From assembly GCF_014595885.1 (NCBI RefSeq), contig NZ_JABUKC010000003.1, positions 372,001 to 436,000 of the forward strand: 64,000 nucleotides of DNA, written 5' to 3'. A program made the translations under genes and the position numbers. Of this stretch, positions 46,133-54,323 are shown piece after piece (the first letter of the stretch is position 1; each line of letters starts with the position of its first letter). Below the pieces are notes generated by a model, which saw nothing but the letters and a program-made list of their open reading frames with translations, had not been told where the DNA came from and searched no databases. This stretch comes from Microcella alkalica (GTDB lineage: Bacteria; Actinomycetota; Actinomycetes; Actinomycetales; Microbacteriaceae).

Positions 46133-47122
46133 CTAGGCCCCGCGCATCCGTGCGATCTCGTCGCGGATGCGCGCGATGTGGTCGGGGGATGCCCGACCGA
46201 CGCGCTCCACCTCGTCGAGCTGCGCGGCGAGCGCGTCGAGCTCGGCCCGCGCGTCGGCGACGTCGCCTTCGCCGGCGCGCGGCAGCCGGATCGTGCCGGT
46301 CGTCGTCGGCAGCCCCTGCTGCGCGCGATCGGCCGTGACCTCCTCGCGCGCCTGATCCATCGCGGTGATCACGATGCCGATGAGCACGTTGAGCACCGTG
46401 AAGACGATGAAGAACATGTAGCTGAGGAAGTACAGCAGCGCCCACGGCGTGATCTCGAGCCCGCCGAGGAACGAGTCGGGGAAGTTCTCGAGCGTCAGCA
46501 TCACGGTGAGGGTGATCATCGCGGTGCCGAGGTCGCCCCAGCGCTCGGGCGACTGCTCGCCGAAGAGGTACACGCCGGCCATCGCGTAGATGAACATCAG
46601 GAACCCGATGAGCACGGCGAGGTTCGCCAGCGGCGCGACCGACTTGAACATCGACAGCATGAGGATGCGCGCCTCGGGCAGGAAGCGGAAGATGCGCAGG
46701 ATGCGCAGCAGCCGCACGAGCCGGAAGATGACCGTGCCGTCGTTGAGGAACGGGATGGCCACAACGATGACGAAGTCGAACACGTTCCACGGGTTGCGGA
46801 AGAACATCCACGGCTTCGAGCCGTAGGAGATGATGCGCAGCACCACTTCGACCGTGTAGAAGACGATGGCCGCGCGGTCGACGACGACGGCGGCCGCGAT
46901 CGCGGTGGGATGCGCGTCGTCGTAGGTGAGGATCGCGAGCGCGGCGGCGTTGAGGATGATGACGCCCATGACGACGAACTCGAACGCGTCGCCGTACATG
47001 ATCCGCGCGAGCCACTGCACCCGATAGGGGGCGAGCTGCACGGTCGCGTGGGTGAAGAGTCCCGGTGAGACGGTCGCGGCGTCGTCGGGCTGGCCGGTGC
47101 GGTCAGGGGCGGAGGCGGCCAT
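46133..47122 (-). CDS. Voltage-gated cation channel, single-domain (BacNav-like)
   Basis: The 329-residue protein has the six-helix plan: S1 about 45-66, S2 80-100 with Glu92, S3 with Asp116, S4 with five Arg at every third position (134, 137, 140, 143, 146; IFRLVRLLRILRIFRF), S5 162-188, pore helix, and S6 228-255. The filter reads TLENFPDS (210-217), not the TLESW of NaChBac. A C-terminal neck ends in a coiled coil (about 288-328, ARAELDALAAQLDEVERV) expected to tetramerise. It should conduct Na+ or Ca2+. The gene stands between RND pump and the small unknown gene. Confidence 0.93.
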   Translation of the reverse strand: MAASAPDRTGQPDDAATVSPGLFTHATVQLAPYRVQWLARIMYGDAFEFVVMGVIILNAAALAILTYDDAHPTAIAAAVVVDRAAIVFYTVEVVLRIISYGSKPWMFFRNPWNVFDFVIVVAIPFLNDGTVIFRLVRLLRILRIFRFLPEARILMLSMFKSVAPLANLAVLIGFLMFIYAMAGVYLFGEQSPERWGDLGTAMITLTVMLTLENFPDSFLGGLEITPWALLYFLSYMFFIVFTVLNVLIGIVITAMDQAREEVTADRAQQGLPTTTGTIRLPRAGEGDVADARAELDALAAQLDEVERVGRASPDHIARIRDEIARMRGA

Positions 47123-47193
47123 GGTGACTCGCTTTCGGGTCGGGCTGCGCTCACGCTAGCAAGGCGCGAGCGAGCCCGACAGACCGCGCCGAC

Positions 47194-50100
47194 CTAGGCG
47201 GCGGGCGCGGTCTCCGGCTCCGCCTCCGCGGCCTTGCGCGCACGCTTCTCCTCGCGGCGCTCCTTCGCCCCCTCGACGAGGTAGTACAGCGCCGGCAGCA
47301 CGACGAGCGTCAGCAGCGTCGACGACACGAGGCCGCCGATGACGATGATCGCGAGCGGCTGCGAGATGAACCCGCCCGAGCCGGTGAGGCCGAGGCCCAG
47401 CGGCAGCAGCGCGAAGATCGTCGCCGCGGCCGTCATGAGGATCGGCCGCAGTCGGCGCGACGAGCCCTCGATGATCGCCTCACGGGCGCGCATGCCGCGC
47501 TCGCGGTACTGGTTGACGAGGTCGACGAGCACGATCGCGTTCGTCACGACGATGCCGATGAGCATGAGCACGCCGATGAGCGAGGGCACCCCGAGCGGGA
47601 TGTCAGCGATGAGTTGCAGCGCGATCGCGCCGGTCGCCGCGAACGGGATCGAGATGAGCAGCAGCAGCGGCTGCCGCAGCGACTTAAACGTCGCGACCAT
47701 CACCACATAGACGATGAGGATCGCCGCGAGCAGGGCGAGACCCAGCTGCCCGAAGGCGTCGGACTGCTGCGAGGTCACACCGCCGAGCGAAGCGCTCGCC
47801 GAGTCGGGCAGCTCGAGCCCGTCGATCGCGGCCTGCACCACGCGCGAGGCGGTGCCGACGTCGTCGGTGCCGGGCGTGATCGTGATGGTCGCGCTGCGGG
47901 TGCCGCGGATGGTCGTGATCGTCGCCGGGCCCTCGGCCTGCTCGACGCTCGCGAGCTCGCTGAGCGGCAGCGGCCCCGCCGCGGTCGGGATGGGGAAGTC
48001 GCGCAGCTGCTGCACAGTGGTCGGGGCATCCGCGTTCGGCAGATAGATCGACAGGTTGCGCTCGTCGATGACGACGGAGCCCACCGAGGCGGGGAACATC
48101 GCCTGCGTCACGATGCCGCCGACGGCGACCTCGCTCAGGCCGAGCTCGGCCGCCCGCGCGCGGTCGACCTGGATCGCGAGGTACGGCTGCGTGTCGGAGA
48201 GGTTCGAGCGGGCCTCGGCGGTGACGTCGAGCTCGCGCACCTCGTCGAGCACGGTCTGCGCGGCCTTCTCGAGGTCGGCCTGGTTCGCCGCGGTGATGTC
48301 GACCTCGATGTCGGAGGAGGCGAAGCCGCCGCCTGCCGCCTGCACGCTGATCTCACCGACCCCGTCGAGGCTCTCGACGGCGTCGCGCACGTCGGCCTGC
48401 AGCTGCGTCTGGTCGGCGTCGGGGTCGGTCGTGATCGAGTAGGTGATGTCGCTGCCGCCGCCGAACACGGCCTGGATGCTCGCGCCATCGGATCCGATCG
48501 AGGCCTGCACCGTCTCGATGCCGTCGACATCGCGCAGGGCGGCCTCGACGGTGGATGCGGCCTCGTCGAGCGACTCCAGGCTCGCGCCGTTCTCGAGCGA
48601 CTGCGTCACCGTGAGGGTGTTCTGACCGGAGTCGCCGATGAAGTTCGTCTTGAGGTTCGTGGCGAGCGCGCCCGTGCCGACGAGCACGAGCACGGCGAGC
48701 AGCAGGGTGGCGACGGGGCGGCGGAGGGTCCAGCGGATGATCGGCAGGTAGCCGCGCTGCAGGCGGGTCGGGCGGGCCGACTCCTCCTCGATCGACACTG
48801 GCCGGGCATCCGTCGCCTTGCCGCCGGCGGCGTGCGCGCCGTGCGCCTTCGGAGCGCGCAGGAACCAGTACGACAGCACCGGCACGATCGTCAGCGAGAC
48901 GAACAGCGAGGCGGCGAGCGCGATCGCGGTCGTGAGCGCGAAGGGCCGGAACAGCTCGCCCGTGATGTCGCCGACGAGGGCGAGCGGCAGGAAGACGGCG
49001 ATCGTGGTCACCGTCGAGGCCGTGATCGCCGTCGCGACCTCCTTCACGCCGGTGAGGATGGCCGTCTTCTTGTCCTCGCCGAGGCCCAGGTGCCGCTTGA
49101 TGTTCTCGACGACCACGATCGAGTCGTCGACGACGCGACCGATCGAGATCGTGAGCGCGCCGAGCGTGAGGATGTTGAGGGTGTAGCCGGAGGCCTGCAT
49201 GCCGATGAAGGTCAGCAGCACCGAGGTCGGAATCGAGATCGCCGTCACGATCGTCGAGCGGATCGACAGCAGGAAGACCAGGATCACGACGACCGCGAAG
49301 ACGAGGCCGAGCACGCCCTCGGTCGCGAGCGACTCGATCGACTTCTCGATGAACGGCGCCTGGTCGAACACGACCGTGAACTCGGTGCCCTCGCCGATCG
49401 CGTCGGCGATCGCGGGCAGCGCGGCCTGCACGGCGCGCGAGACGTCGACGGTGTTGCCGGCGGGCGTTTTCGTGACGCCGAGGGTCAGGGCGTCCTCACC
49501 GTTGACGCGGCTGTAGCTCGTCACGGGGTCGGAGACGATCGCGACGTCGGCGACGTCATCAATCGTCGTGATCGAGCCGTCGGCGCTGGCCTCGGTGCCC
49601 AGCAGCGGCAGCGCCGCGAGCTCGTCGACGCTCTCGATGCGCACGCCCGAGAGCACCGCGAGGGTCTGACCGTCCTCGGTGATGGTGCCGGCGGGCAGCA
49701 GCACGCCGTTCGCGTCGAGCGCGTCGGTGATCGCCGCGGTGCTGAGGCCGCGTGCGGCGAGGGCCGCGGCATCCGGCGTGATCGTCACGCGGTCGCCGAC
49801 GGCGCCCTGCACGCTCACCTCGCGCACGCCCTCGAGGTCGGTGAGGTCGGGCACGGCCTGCTCGTCGAGCGCCTCGGCGAGCGCGCCCGGCTCGAGATCG
49901 CTCGTGACGGCGATCTGGATGACCGGGAAGTCGTCAATCGAGCCAGTCAGCACCTGGGGCTCGACGTCGGCCGGCAGGTCGAGCCGGTTCACGGCGAGCT
50001 GCACGCGCTGCTCGGCGCGCGAGATGTCGGTGCCGAACGCGAACTGCGCTGAGACGACCGAGAAGCCGGTGCTCGAGGTCGCGCTCGAGGCCTCGAGGCC

Positions 50101-50328
50101 CGCGACGCCCTGGATGGCGGTCTCGATGGGCGTCGAGACGTCCTGCTCGACGATCTCGGGCGCGGCGCCCTGGTACTGCGTGAGCACGATCACCTGCGGG
50201 AAGCTGACGCTCGGAATGAGCTCCTGCTTCAGGCTCGTGAGCGCGATGCCGCCGAACAGCCCGACGACGATCGTGACGAGGGCGATGAGGGCTCGGTTGC
50301 GAAGGCTGAACACCGACAGCAGATGCAC
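47194..50328 (-). CDS. RND-family efflux transporter (SwrC/AcrB-like)
   Basis: The 1044-residue inner-membrane protein has 12 transmembrane helices and two large extracytoplasmic loops. TM4 has the proton-relay GRVVDDSIVVVENI (double Asp), and TM10 has TNAIVLVDLVNQYRERG, where the AcrB lysine is Thr. Gram-positive RND proteins of this kind export surfactants, lipids or drugs. No adaptor gene is adjacent. GTG start at 50328. A TetR-type palindrome lies 118 bp upstream. Confidence 0.94.
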   Translation of the reverse strand: MHLLSVFSLRNRALIALVTIVVGLFGGIALTSLKQELIPSVSFPQVIVLTQYQGAAPEIVEQDVSTPIETAIQGVAGLEASSATSSTGFSVVSAQFAFGTDISRAEQRVQLAVNRLDLPADVEPQVLTGSIDDFPVIQIAVTSDLEPGALAEALDEQAVPDLTDLEGVREVSVQGAVGDRVTITPDAAALAARGLSTAAITDALDANGVLLPAGTITEDGQTLAVLSGVRIESVDELAALPLLGTEASADGSITTIDDVADVAIVSDPVTSYSRVNGEDALTLGVTKTPAGNTVDVSRAVQAALPAIADAIGEGTEFTVVFDQAPFIEKSIESLATEGVLGLVFAVVVILVFLLSIRSTIVTAISIPTSVLLTFIGMQASGYTLNILTLGALTISIGRVVDDSIVVVENIKRHLGLGEDKKTAILTGVKEVATAITASTVTTIAVFLPLALVGDITGELFRPFALTTAIALAASLFVSLTIVPVLSYWFLRAPKAHGAHAAGGKATDARPVSIEEESARPTRLQRGYLPIIRWTLRRPVATLLLAVLVLVGTGALATNLKTNFIGDSGQNTLTVTQSLENGASLESLDEAASTVEAALRDVDGIETVQASIGSDGASIQAVFGGGSDITYSITTDPDADQTQLQADVRDAVESLDGVGEISVQAAGGGFASSDIEVDITAANQADLEKAAQTVLDEVRELDVTAEARSNLSDTQPYLAIQVDRARAAELGLSEVAVGGIVTQAMFPASVGSVVIDERNLSIYLPNADAPTTVQQLRDFPIPTAAGPLPLSELASVEQAEGPATITTIRGTRSATITITPGTDDVGTASRVVQAAIDGLELPDSASASLGGVTSQQSDAFGQLGLALLAAILIVYVVMVATFKSLRQPLLLLISIPFAATGAIALQLIADIPLGVPSLIGVLMLIGIVVTNAIVLVDLVNQYRERGMRAREAIIEGSSRRLRPILMTAAATIFALLPLGLGLTGSGGFISQPLAIIVIGGLVSSTLLTLVVLPALYYLVEGAKERREEKRARKAAEAEPETAPAA

Positions 50329-50445
50329 GACGTTTCTCCGGTCAGAGAGGGCTCGCCGGAGGCCGGCGCAGGGCGGGAACGCTGGTCAGCATCCCAGTGA
50401 ACGCTGAGCGAATGCAAAGCGAGGGGTGCGCGCCGGCCCCGAATG

Positions 50446-50459
50446 TGACCGATCGGTCA
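50446..50459. promoter_or_regulatory. TetR-type operator between RND gene and yczE-like gene
   Basis: TGACCGATCGGTCA is a perfect 14-bp palindrome in the divergent promoter region. This form is typical of TetR-family repressors of efflux genes. No tetR gene is in the window. Confidence 0.6.
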
Positions 50460-50529
50460 GGATGCCCGCGGCCGGTCGTGCGCCCTCCTCGAGTTTGCGC
50501 CGCCGCCCCGATCGGAGTTGGCTGAGCCC

Positions 50530-51174
50530 ATGTCGCCGGCCCGCATCATGACCCGCCGCTGGGGCCAGCTGCTGCTCGGCCTCTTCCTCTACGGCGTCTC
50601 GGTCGCGCTCATGATCCGCGCCGAGATCGGGCTCGACCCGTGGACGGTCTTCGCGCAGGGCCTCGAGGTGCAGACGGGCTGGTCGATCGGGCTCATCGTC
50701 GTGCTCATCGGGCTCGGGGTGCTGCTGCTGTGGATCCCGCTCAAGCAGCGGCCCGGCATCGGCACCGTGCTGAACGTGCTGCTCATCGGCCCGGCCATGG
50801 ATCTCGCGCTGCTCATGCTGCGCACGCCCGACGAGCTGTGGGCGCGCATCCTCATGTTCGCCGCGGGGCTCGCCCTGCTGTCGATCGCGACCGGCCTCTA
50901 CATCGGCGCCCGCTTCGGGCCGGGGCCGCGCGACGGGCTCATGACCGGCGCCCACGCCCGCTTCGGCTGGAAGATCTGGAAGGTGCGCACGGGCGTCGAG
51001 GTCACCGTGCTCGCGATCGGGTGGCTGCTCGGCGGCACCGTCGGCCTCGGCACCGTGGCGTTCGCGCTGCTCATCGGGCCCCTGGTCGGGCAGACGCTGC
51101 CGCGACTGCGCGTGCCGGAGCCGACGCGTCCGTCGACCCCGGGCACCGCTCAGCCCAGCTCGCTCGCCGCGTAG
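50530..51174 (+). CDS. YczE/YitT-like membrane protein
   Basis: The 214-residue protein has about five transmembrane helices with the family pattern LFLYGVSVALMIRAEIGLDPW, GTVLNVLLIGPAMDLAL and GARFGPGPRDGLMTG. Substrate unknown. I choose ATG 50530 (MSPARIMTRRWG); a TTG four codons earlier is adjacent to GGAG and is less likely. Its last 25 bases overlap the convergent merR-type gene. Confidence 0.9.
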   Translation: MSPARIMTRRWGQLLLGLFLYGVSVALMIRAEIGLDPWTVFAQGLEVQTGWSIGLIVVLIGLGVLLLWIPLKQRPGIGTVLNVLLIGPAMDLALLMLRTPDELWARILMFAAGLALLSIATGLYIGARFGPGPRDGLMTGAHARFGWKIWKVRTGVEVTVLAIGWLLGGTVGLGTVAFALLIGPLVGQTLPRLRVPEPTRPSTPGTAQPSSLAA

Positions 51175-51896
51175 GCGCGCATCGCGTCGCGCACGAAGGC
51201 CGCGCCCTCCGCGCCGCCGTAGTGCTGCGCGAAGCGCGGGTCGGCGACGTACATCTCGCCGAGCCCGACGAACGCCTCGGCGCTGGGCGCCGTCCCGCCC
51301 CAGCCGGCCCGCACCCAGGCGTAGTGCCGCGCCATGAGCGCCTGCACCTCCGGGGCATCGGGGCTCGCGCCCGCGGCGTGGGCGGCCGCAAGCGCCGTGG
51401 TGATCGCCCCGGCCTCCTCGCGGAACGCCGCCTGCCCCTCGCTGCCGAGCCCGCGCCACCAGCGGTCGCTGCGGGCGTAGGCGTCAGCGCCCCAGCGCTG
51501 CTCGACCTCCTCGCGGTACTGCGTGTGGTCGAAGCCGTCGAAGACCTCTTCTGCCATGAGCTCCTGCCCTCCTTCCAATCGTTCGATGGTCGTGGTCACG
51601 GTCGCGATGAGACGCTCAACCCGGTCGCGCTCCTGCTCCAGCAGGGCGCGGTGGGTCGTGAGCGCCGCGACGTCGTCGGTCTGCCCGTCGAGCAGCTCGG
51701 CGATCGCCGGCAGGCCCAGCCCGAGCTGGCGCAGCAGCAGGATGCGCTGCAGGCGCACGAGCGCCGCCTCGTCGTAGTACCGGTACCCGTTGGCGCCGAC
51801 GCGCGTCGGGGGCAGCAGACCCTGCTCGTCGTAGTGCCGCAGGGTGCGGCTCGTCGTGCCCGACAGGCGGGCGATCTGCTGGATGGACCACTCCAT
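51150..51896 (-). CDS. MerR-family regulator, TipA type
   Basis: The 248-residue protein has an N-terminal winged helix (MEWSIQQIARLSGTTSRTLR, HYDEQGLLPPTRVGANGYRYY), a dimerisation helix, and a C-terminal TipAS-like domain (YREEVEQRWGADAYARSDRW, RHYAWVRAGWGG) that in Streptomyces binds thiopeptides and other drugs. Its own promoter has the 19-bp spacer of MerR targets, so it is probably autoactivated. The ATG sits at the expected transcription start. Confidence 0.92.
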   Translation of the reverse strand: MEWSIQQIARLSGTTSRTLRHYDEQGLLPPTRVGANGYRYYDEAALVRLQRILLLRQLGLGLPAIAELLDGQTDDVAALTTHRALLEQERDRVERLIATVTTTIERLEGGQELMAEEVFDGFDHTQYREEVEQRWGADAYARSDRWWRGLGSEGQAAFREEAGAITTALAAAHAAGASPDAPEVQALMARHYAWVRAGWGGTAPSAEAFVGLGEMYVADPRFAQHYGGAEGAAFVRDAMRAYAASELG

Positions 51897-51903
51897 GCCC
51901 TCG

Positions 51904-51934
51904 ACGGTAGAGGTTGACGCAGCGTCAAGGTCAA
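51904..51934 (-). promoter_or_regulatory. MerR-type promoter with 19-bp spacer
   Basis: On the minus strand TTGACC (-35, 51929-51934) and TACCGT (-10, 51904-51909) are separated by 19 bp, and the spacer carries the dyad TTGACGCTGCGTCAA. Overlong 19-bp spacers untwisted by a MerR protein are the family hallmark. The ATG is 7 nt from the -10. Confidence 0.75.
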
Positions 51935-51961
51935 CTCCGGGGCTTGTGCGCGATCGAGACG

Positions 51962-51996
51962 CGATATATCGTGATCGCCACGGACGCGATATATCG
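51962..51996 (+). promoter_or_regulatory. Tandem PadR-type operators before DUF4097-padR
   Basis: CGATATATCG occurs twice, at 51962-51971 and 51987-51996, with centres 25 bp apart; the second extends to GCGATATATCGC. AT-rich palindromes of this kind are bound by PadR repressors, and a padR gene is the second gene of the operon. Confidence 0.75.
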
Positions 51997-52040
51997 CGAT
52001 AGGAGCATCCGCGGAGGGTCGCGGGGGAGAGGAGCGCACC

Positions 52041-52850
52041 ATGGCGCAGGAGACCTGGATCGTGAGCGAGCCGACCGTCATCGACCTGGAGGGCGTGCGC
52101 CGCCTCAAGGTGAGCCTCATCGCCGGGCAGGTCGACATCGTCGCGCACGACGAGCCGACCGCGCGCGTGGAGGTCAACCACGTGAGCGGTCGCGACCTGA
52201 AGGTCGCGCTCGAGGGCGGCACGCTCGTCGTCGACCACCCGCAGCTGCGGTGGGAGAACTGGCTCGACACGTTCCGCGCGTTCAAGGGTCGGGCGCGCGC
52301 CGAGGTGTCGATCCTCGTGCCGCGCACGACCGCCCTGACCTTCGGGGTCGTCAGCGCGGGAGCCCTCATCAGCGGGCTGCACGATGACGCGAGCATCAGC
52401 ACCGTCAGCGGCGACGTCGTCGTCGACGGGCTCGTCGGCGACCTGTCGCTGCAGAACGTCAGCGGTGAGATCTCGGTGCGCGCGCACCACGGCGACGTGA
52501 CGGCGCACACCGTGAGCGGTGACGTGACGGTCGCGGGTGAGGTGTTCCGGTTCGCGTGCGACGGGGTCTCGGGCGACGTCTTCCTCGACCTCTACGGGGC
52601 GCCCGACCGCATCCGCAGCAAGAGCGTCAGCGGCGACCTCACCGTGCGGCTCGATGCGGGCGTGCCTGCGCAGTACACGGTCAACACGGTCGCCGGCTCG
52701 CTGCAGCTCGACGACACGCGCGTCACCGGCATCAAGGGGCAGTACTCCAGCCGCTACGGCGAGCTCGCGGGCGCCTTCACGGAGGTCGTCGCGAGCAGCG
52801 TGTCGGGTGACGTCTCGGTCGTGCACACCGAGCGGGAGTCGGTGGCGTGA
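52041..52850 (+). CDS. DUF4097 beta-strand-repeat protein
   Basis: The 269-residue soluble protein consists of repeated short beta strands with a recurring VSGDV/VSGEI unit (TVSGDVVVDG, NVSGEISVRA, TVSGDVTVAG, GVSGDVFLDL, SVSGDLTVRL, SVSGDVSVVH), predicting a beta-helix or roll. It has no signal peptide. The DUF4097 family (YvlB-like) is linked to envelope stress in Firmicutes; the function here is unknown. GAGAGGAG precedes the ATG. It overlaps padR by 4 bp. Confidence 0.88.
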   Translation: MAQETWIVSEPTVIDLEGVRRLKVSLIAGQVDIVAHDEPTARVEVNHVSGRDLKVALEGGTLVVDHPQLRWENWLDTFRAFKGRARAEVSILVPRTTALTFGVVSAGALISGLHDDASISTVSGDVVVDGLVGDLSLQNVSGEISVRAHHGDVTAHTVSGDVTVAGEVFRFACDGVSGDVFLDLYGAPDRIRSKSVSGDLTVRLDAGVPAQYTVNTVAGSLQLDDTRVTGIKGQYSSRYGELAGAFTEVVASSVSGDVSVVHTERESVA

Positions 52851-53473
52851 CGCCTGCGGTCTTCGGGCACGGGCACCTGCGGCTGTACCTGCTGCACGTG
52901 CTCGCCGAGCGGCCCATGCACGGGTACGAGATCATCCAGGCGCTGTCGGATCGCTTCGGCGGCACCTACGTGCCCTCCGCCGGCACGGTGTACCCGCGAC
53001 TCGGCAAGCTCGAGGCCGAGGGGCTCGTATCACGGCTCGCCGACGGGCGGCGCACCGTCTACTCGCTCACCCCGGAGGGGCGCGCCGAGCTCGCCGCCCG
53101 GTCGGAGGAGCTCGCCGCGATCGAAGCGGGGGTCGGCGATTCGGTGCGGCGACTCGCGGATGAGGTGCGGGCATCCGTGGGCGAGGCGATGTCGTCGCTG
53201 CGGGCGGAGCTCGCCGCGGCGGCGCGCGAAGCGCGCGACGAGGCTCGCGCCGCCGGTCGCCGCGAGCCGGCGGCGCCGACCGTGACGCGGGTCGAGGCGC
53301 GCGAGCGGCTGCACCGCGCCGAGTCGGCCCTGACGGGCTTTCGACTGGATGCTCGCGCCGAGCTGCGCGCCGCCGCACAAGCCGACCGGCTCGACGAGGA
53401 GGTCGTGACGCTCGTCGAGCGCCGCCTCGCCGACCTGCGCGAGGAGCTGCGGGCCCTGCTGCGGGCTCGTTGA
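52847..53473 (+). CDS. PadR-family transcriptional regulator
   Basis: The 208-residue protein has the PadR winged helix (LRLYLLHVLAERPMHGYEI, SAGTVYPRLGKLEAEGLVS, DGRRTVYSLTPEGRAEL) and an unusually long Ala/Glu/Arg-rich helical C-terminus (about 85-208) that could dimerise or sense a ligand. GTG start, overlapping the DUF4097 stop (GTGA). The two palindromes upstream of the operon suggest autoregulation. Confidence 0.92.
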   Translation: MTPAVFGHGHLRLYLLHVLAERPMHGYEIIQALSDRFGGTYVPSAGTVYPRLGKLEAEGLVSRLADGRRTVYSLTPEGRAELAARSEELAAIEAGVGDSVRRLADEVRASVGEAMSSLRAELAAAAREARDEARAAGRREPAAPTVTRVEARERLHRAESALTGFRLDARAELRAAAQADRLDEEVVTLVERRLADLREELRALLRAR

Positions 53474-53620
53474 GCGAGCGGACCGGCCGACGGGACGAGC
53501 CGCAGCGCGGCGCAGCCGCCGCGGACGGGGCGTCGAGGGCTGCCGGGCTCGACGGGGTCACGCGTGGGCCAGCGGGACCGCGCGCGACCTGATGTGGCCG
53601 GGCCCGTGATGCCCTCGCGC

Positions 53621-53679
53621 ACTCTGCGAATGGCGGAACGTCGCGAGCGGCATTCGCGACGTTCCGAAACTCGCAGAGC
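53621..53679. repeat. 59-nt palindromic repeat, copy B
   Basis: A 26-nt arm beginning ACTCTGCGAATGGCGGAA (53621-53646) and its reverse complement (53654-53679) match at 22 of 26 positions with a 7-nt loop. Its left arm matches that of copy A (42055-42080) at 23 of 26 positions. Confidence 0.9.
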
Positions 53680-53772
53680 CGCAGGCCGGAGGAGCCATGA
53701 GGAGCTGAGCACATGGTGCGCGGGCGTGCACGCGTCGGGCGCACGTGCAGAACGCGACGCGCGAGGCGGCCG

Positions 53773-53821
53773 GGCCGGGGGCTGGGGGCCGCGGGCCGAG
53801 GGCCGGGGGCTGGGGGCCGCG
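53773..53821. repeat. Perfect 21-bp direct repeat next to the crcB promoter
   Basis: The 21 bases at 53773-53793 (core GGGGGCTGGGGGCCGCG) recur exactly at 53801-53821, 7 bp apart. The second copy ends 1 bp before the crcB -10 box, so the pair may be regulatory or a local duplication. G-runs could form quadruplexes. Confidence 0.75.
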
Positions 53822-53822
53822 C

Positions 53823-53828
53823 TAGGTT
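53823..53828 (+). promoter_or_regulatory. -10 box for leaderless crcB transcript
   Basis: TAGGTT is followed by GAGCGC and the GTG at 53835. There is therefore no room for a fluoride riboswitch leader. Confidence 0.6.
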
Positions 53829-53834
53829 GAGCGC

Positions 53835-54323
53835 GTGAGCGAGCGTCCGGGCGCAGGGTCGGCTCCCGGGCGTCCGACGCGCGCCGGGCATCCGCTCGCG
53901 GCCGCGACGCTCGCGGCCGTCGCCGGCGGAGGCGCCCTCGGGACGCTGCTGCGGGCGGGGGCGGATGCGGCCCTGCCGCACGCTTCGACCGGGTTCGCCG
54001 CGCCCACCCTGCTCGTCAACGTGCTCGGCGCCGCGCTGCTCGGGGTGCTCGTCGGCTGGGCGTCGCCGCGCGTGCCCGGATGGGCCCGCGCGGGGCTCGG
54101 CACCGGCATGCTCGGCGCGTTCACGACCTACTCCGCCTTCGCCGTCTCCGTCGTGCAGCTCGCGGAGGGGCGCTCGACGGCGGCCGCCGCCGCGACCGTC
54201 GGGCTCACGCTCGCGCTCGGCATCGGCGCCGCCGCGGCCGGGCTGGCGATCGGCGGCCGGCTCGGCGCGACGGCCCCGGAGACGGGCGGCGCGCCGACAC
54301 CGCCGACGGGCGGCGCGCCGTGA
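53835..54323 (+). CDS. crcB: Fluoride channel subunit CrcB/Fluc, first copy
   Basis: The 162-residue protein has four transmembrane helices with GGALGTLLRAG, LLVNVLGAALLGVL and GMLGAFTTYSAFAV, the last carrying the Phe/Thr/Ser residues of the fluoride path. Actinobacteria often encode paired Fluc subunits that form antiparallel heterodimers. The first 22 and last 20 residues are Pro/Gly-rich extensions. GTG start; the stop overlaps the second crcB by 4 bp. Confidence 0.92.
   Translation: MSERPGAGSAPGRPTRAGHPLAAATLAAVAGGGALGTLLRAGADAALPHASTGFAAPTLLVNVLGAALLGVLVGWASPRVPGWARAGLGTGMLGAFTTYSAFAVSVVQLAEGRSTAAAAATVGLTLALGIGAAAAGLAIGGRLGATAPETGGAPTPPTGGAP

Larger units (their letters stand above)
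53474..53834. other. Intergenic region, 361 bp, with palindrome and direct repeat
   Basis: It contains palindrome copy B, a perfect 21-bp direct repeat and the crcB -10 box. No gene is convincing. Confidence 0.6.

Noticed and set aside
53680-53834. Fluoride riboswitch before crcB
   Set aside because: No crcB-motif core is visible, and the -10 box 6 nt from the GTG leaves no leader.
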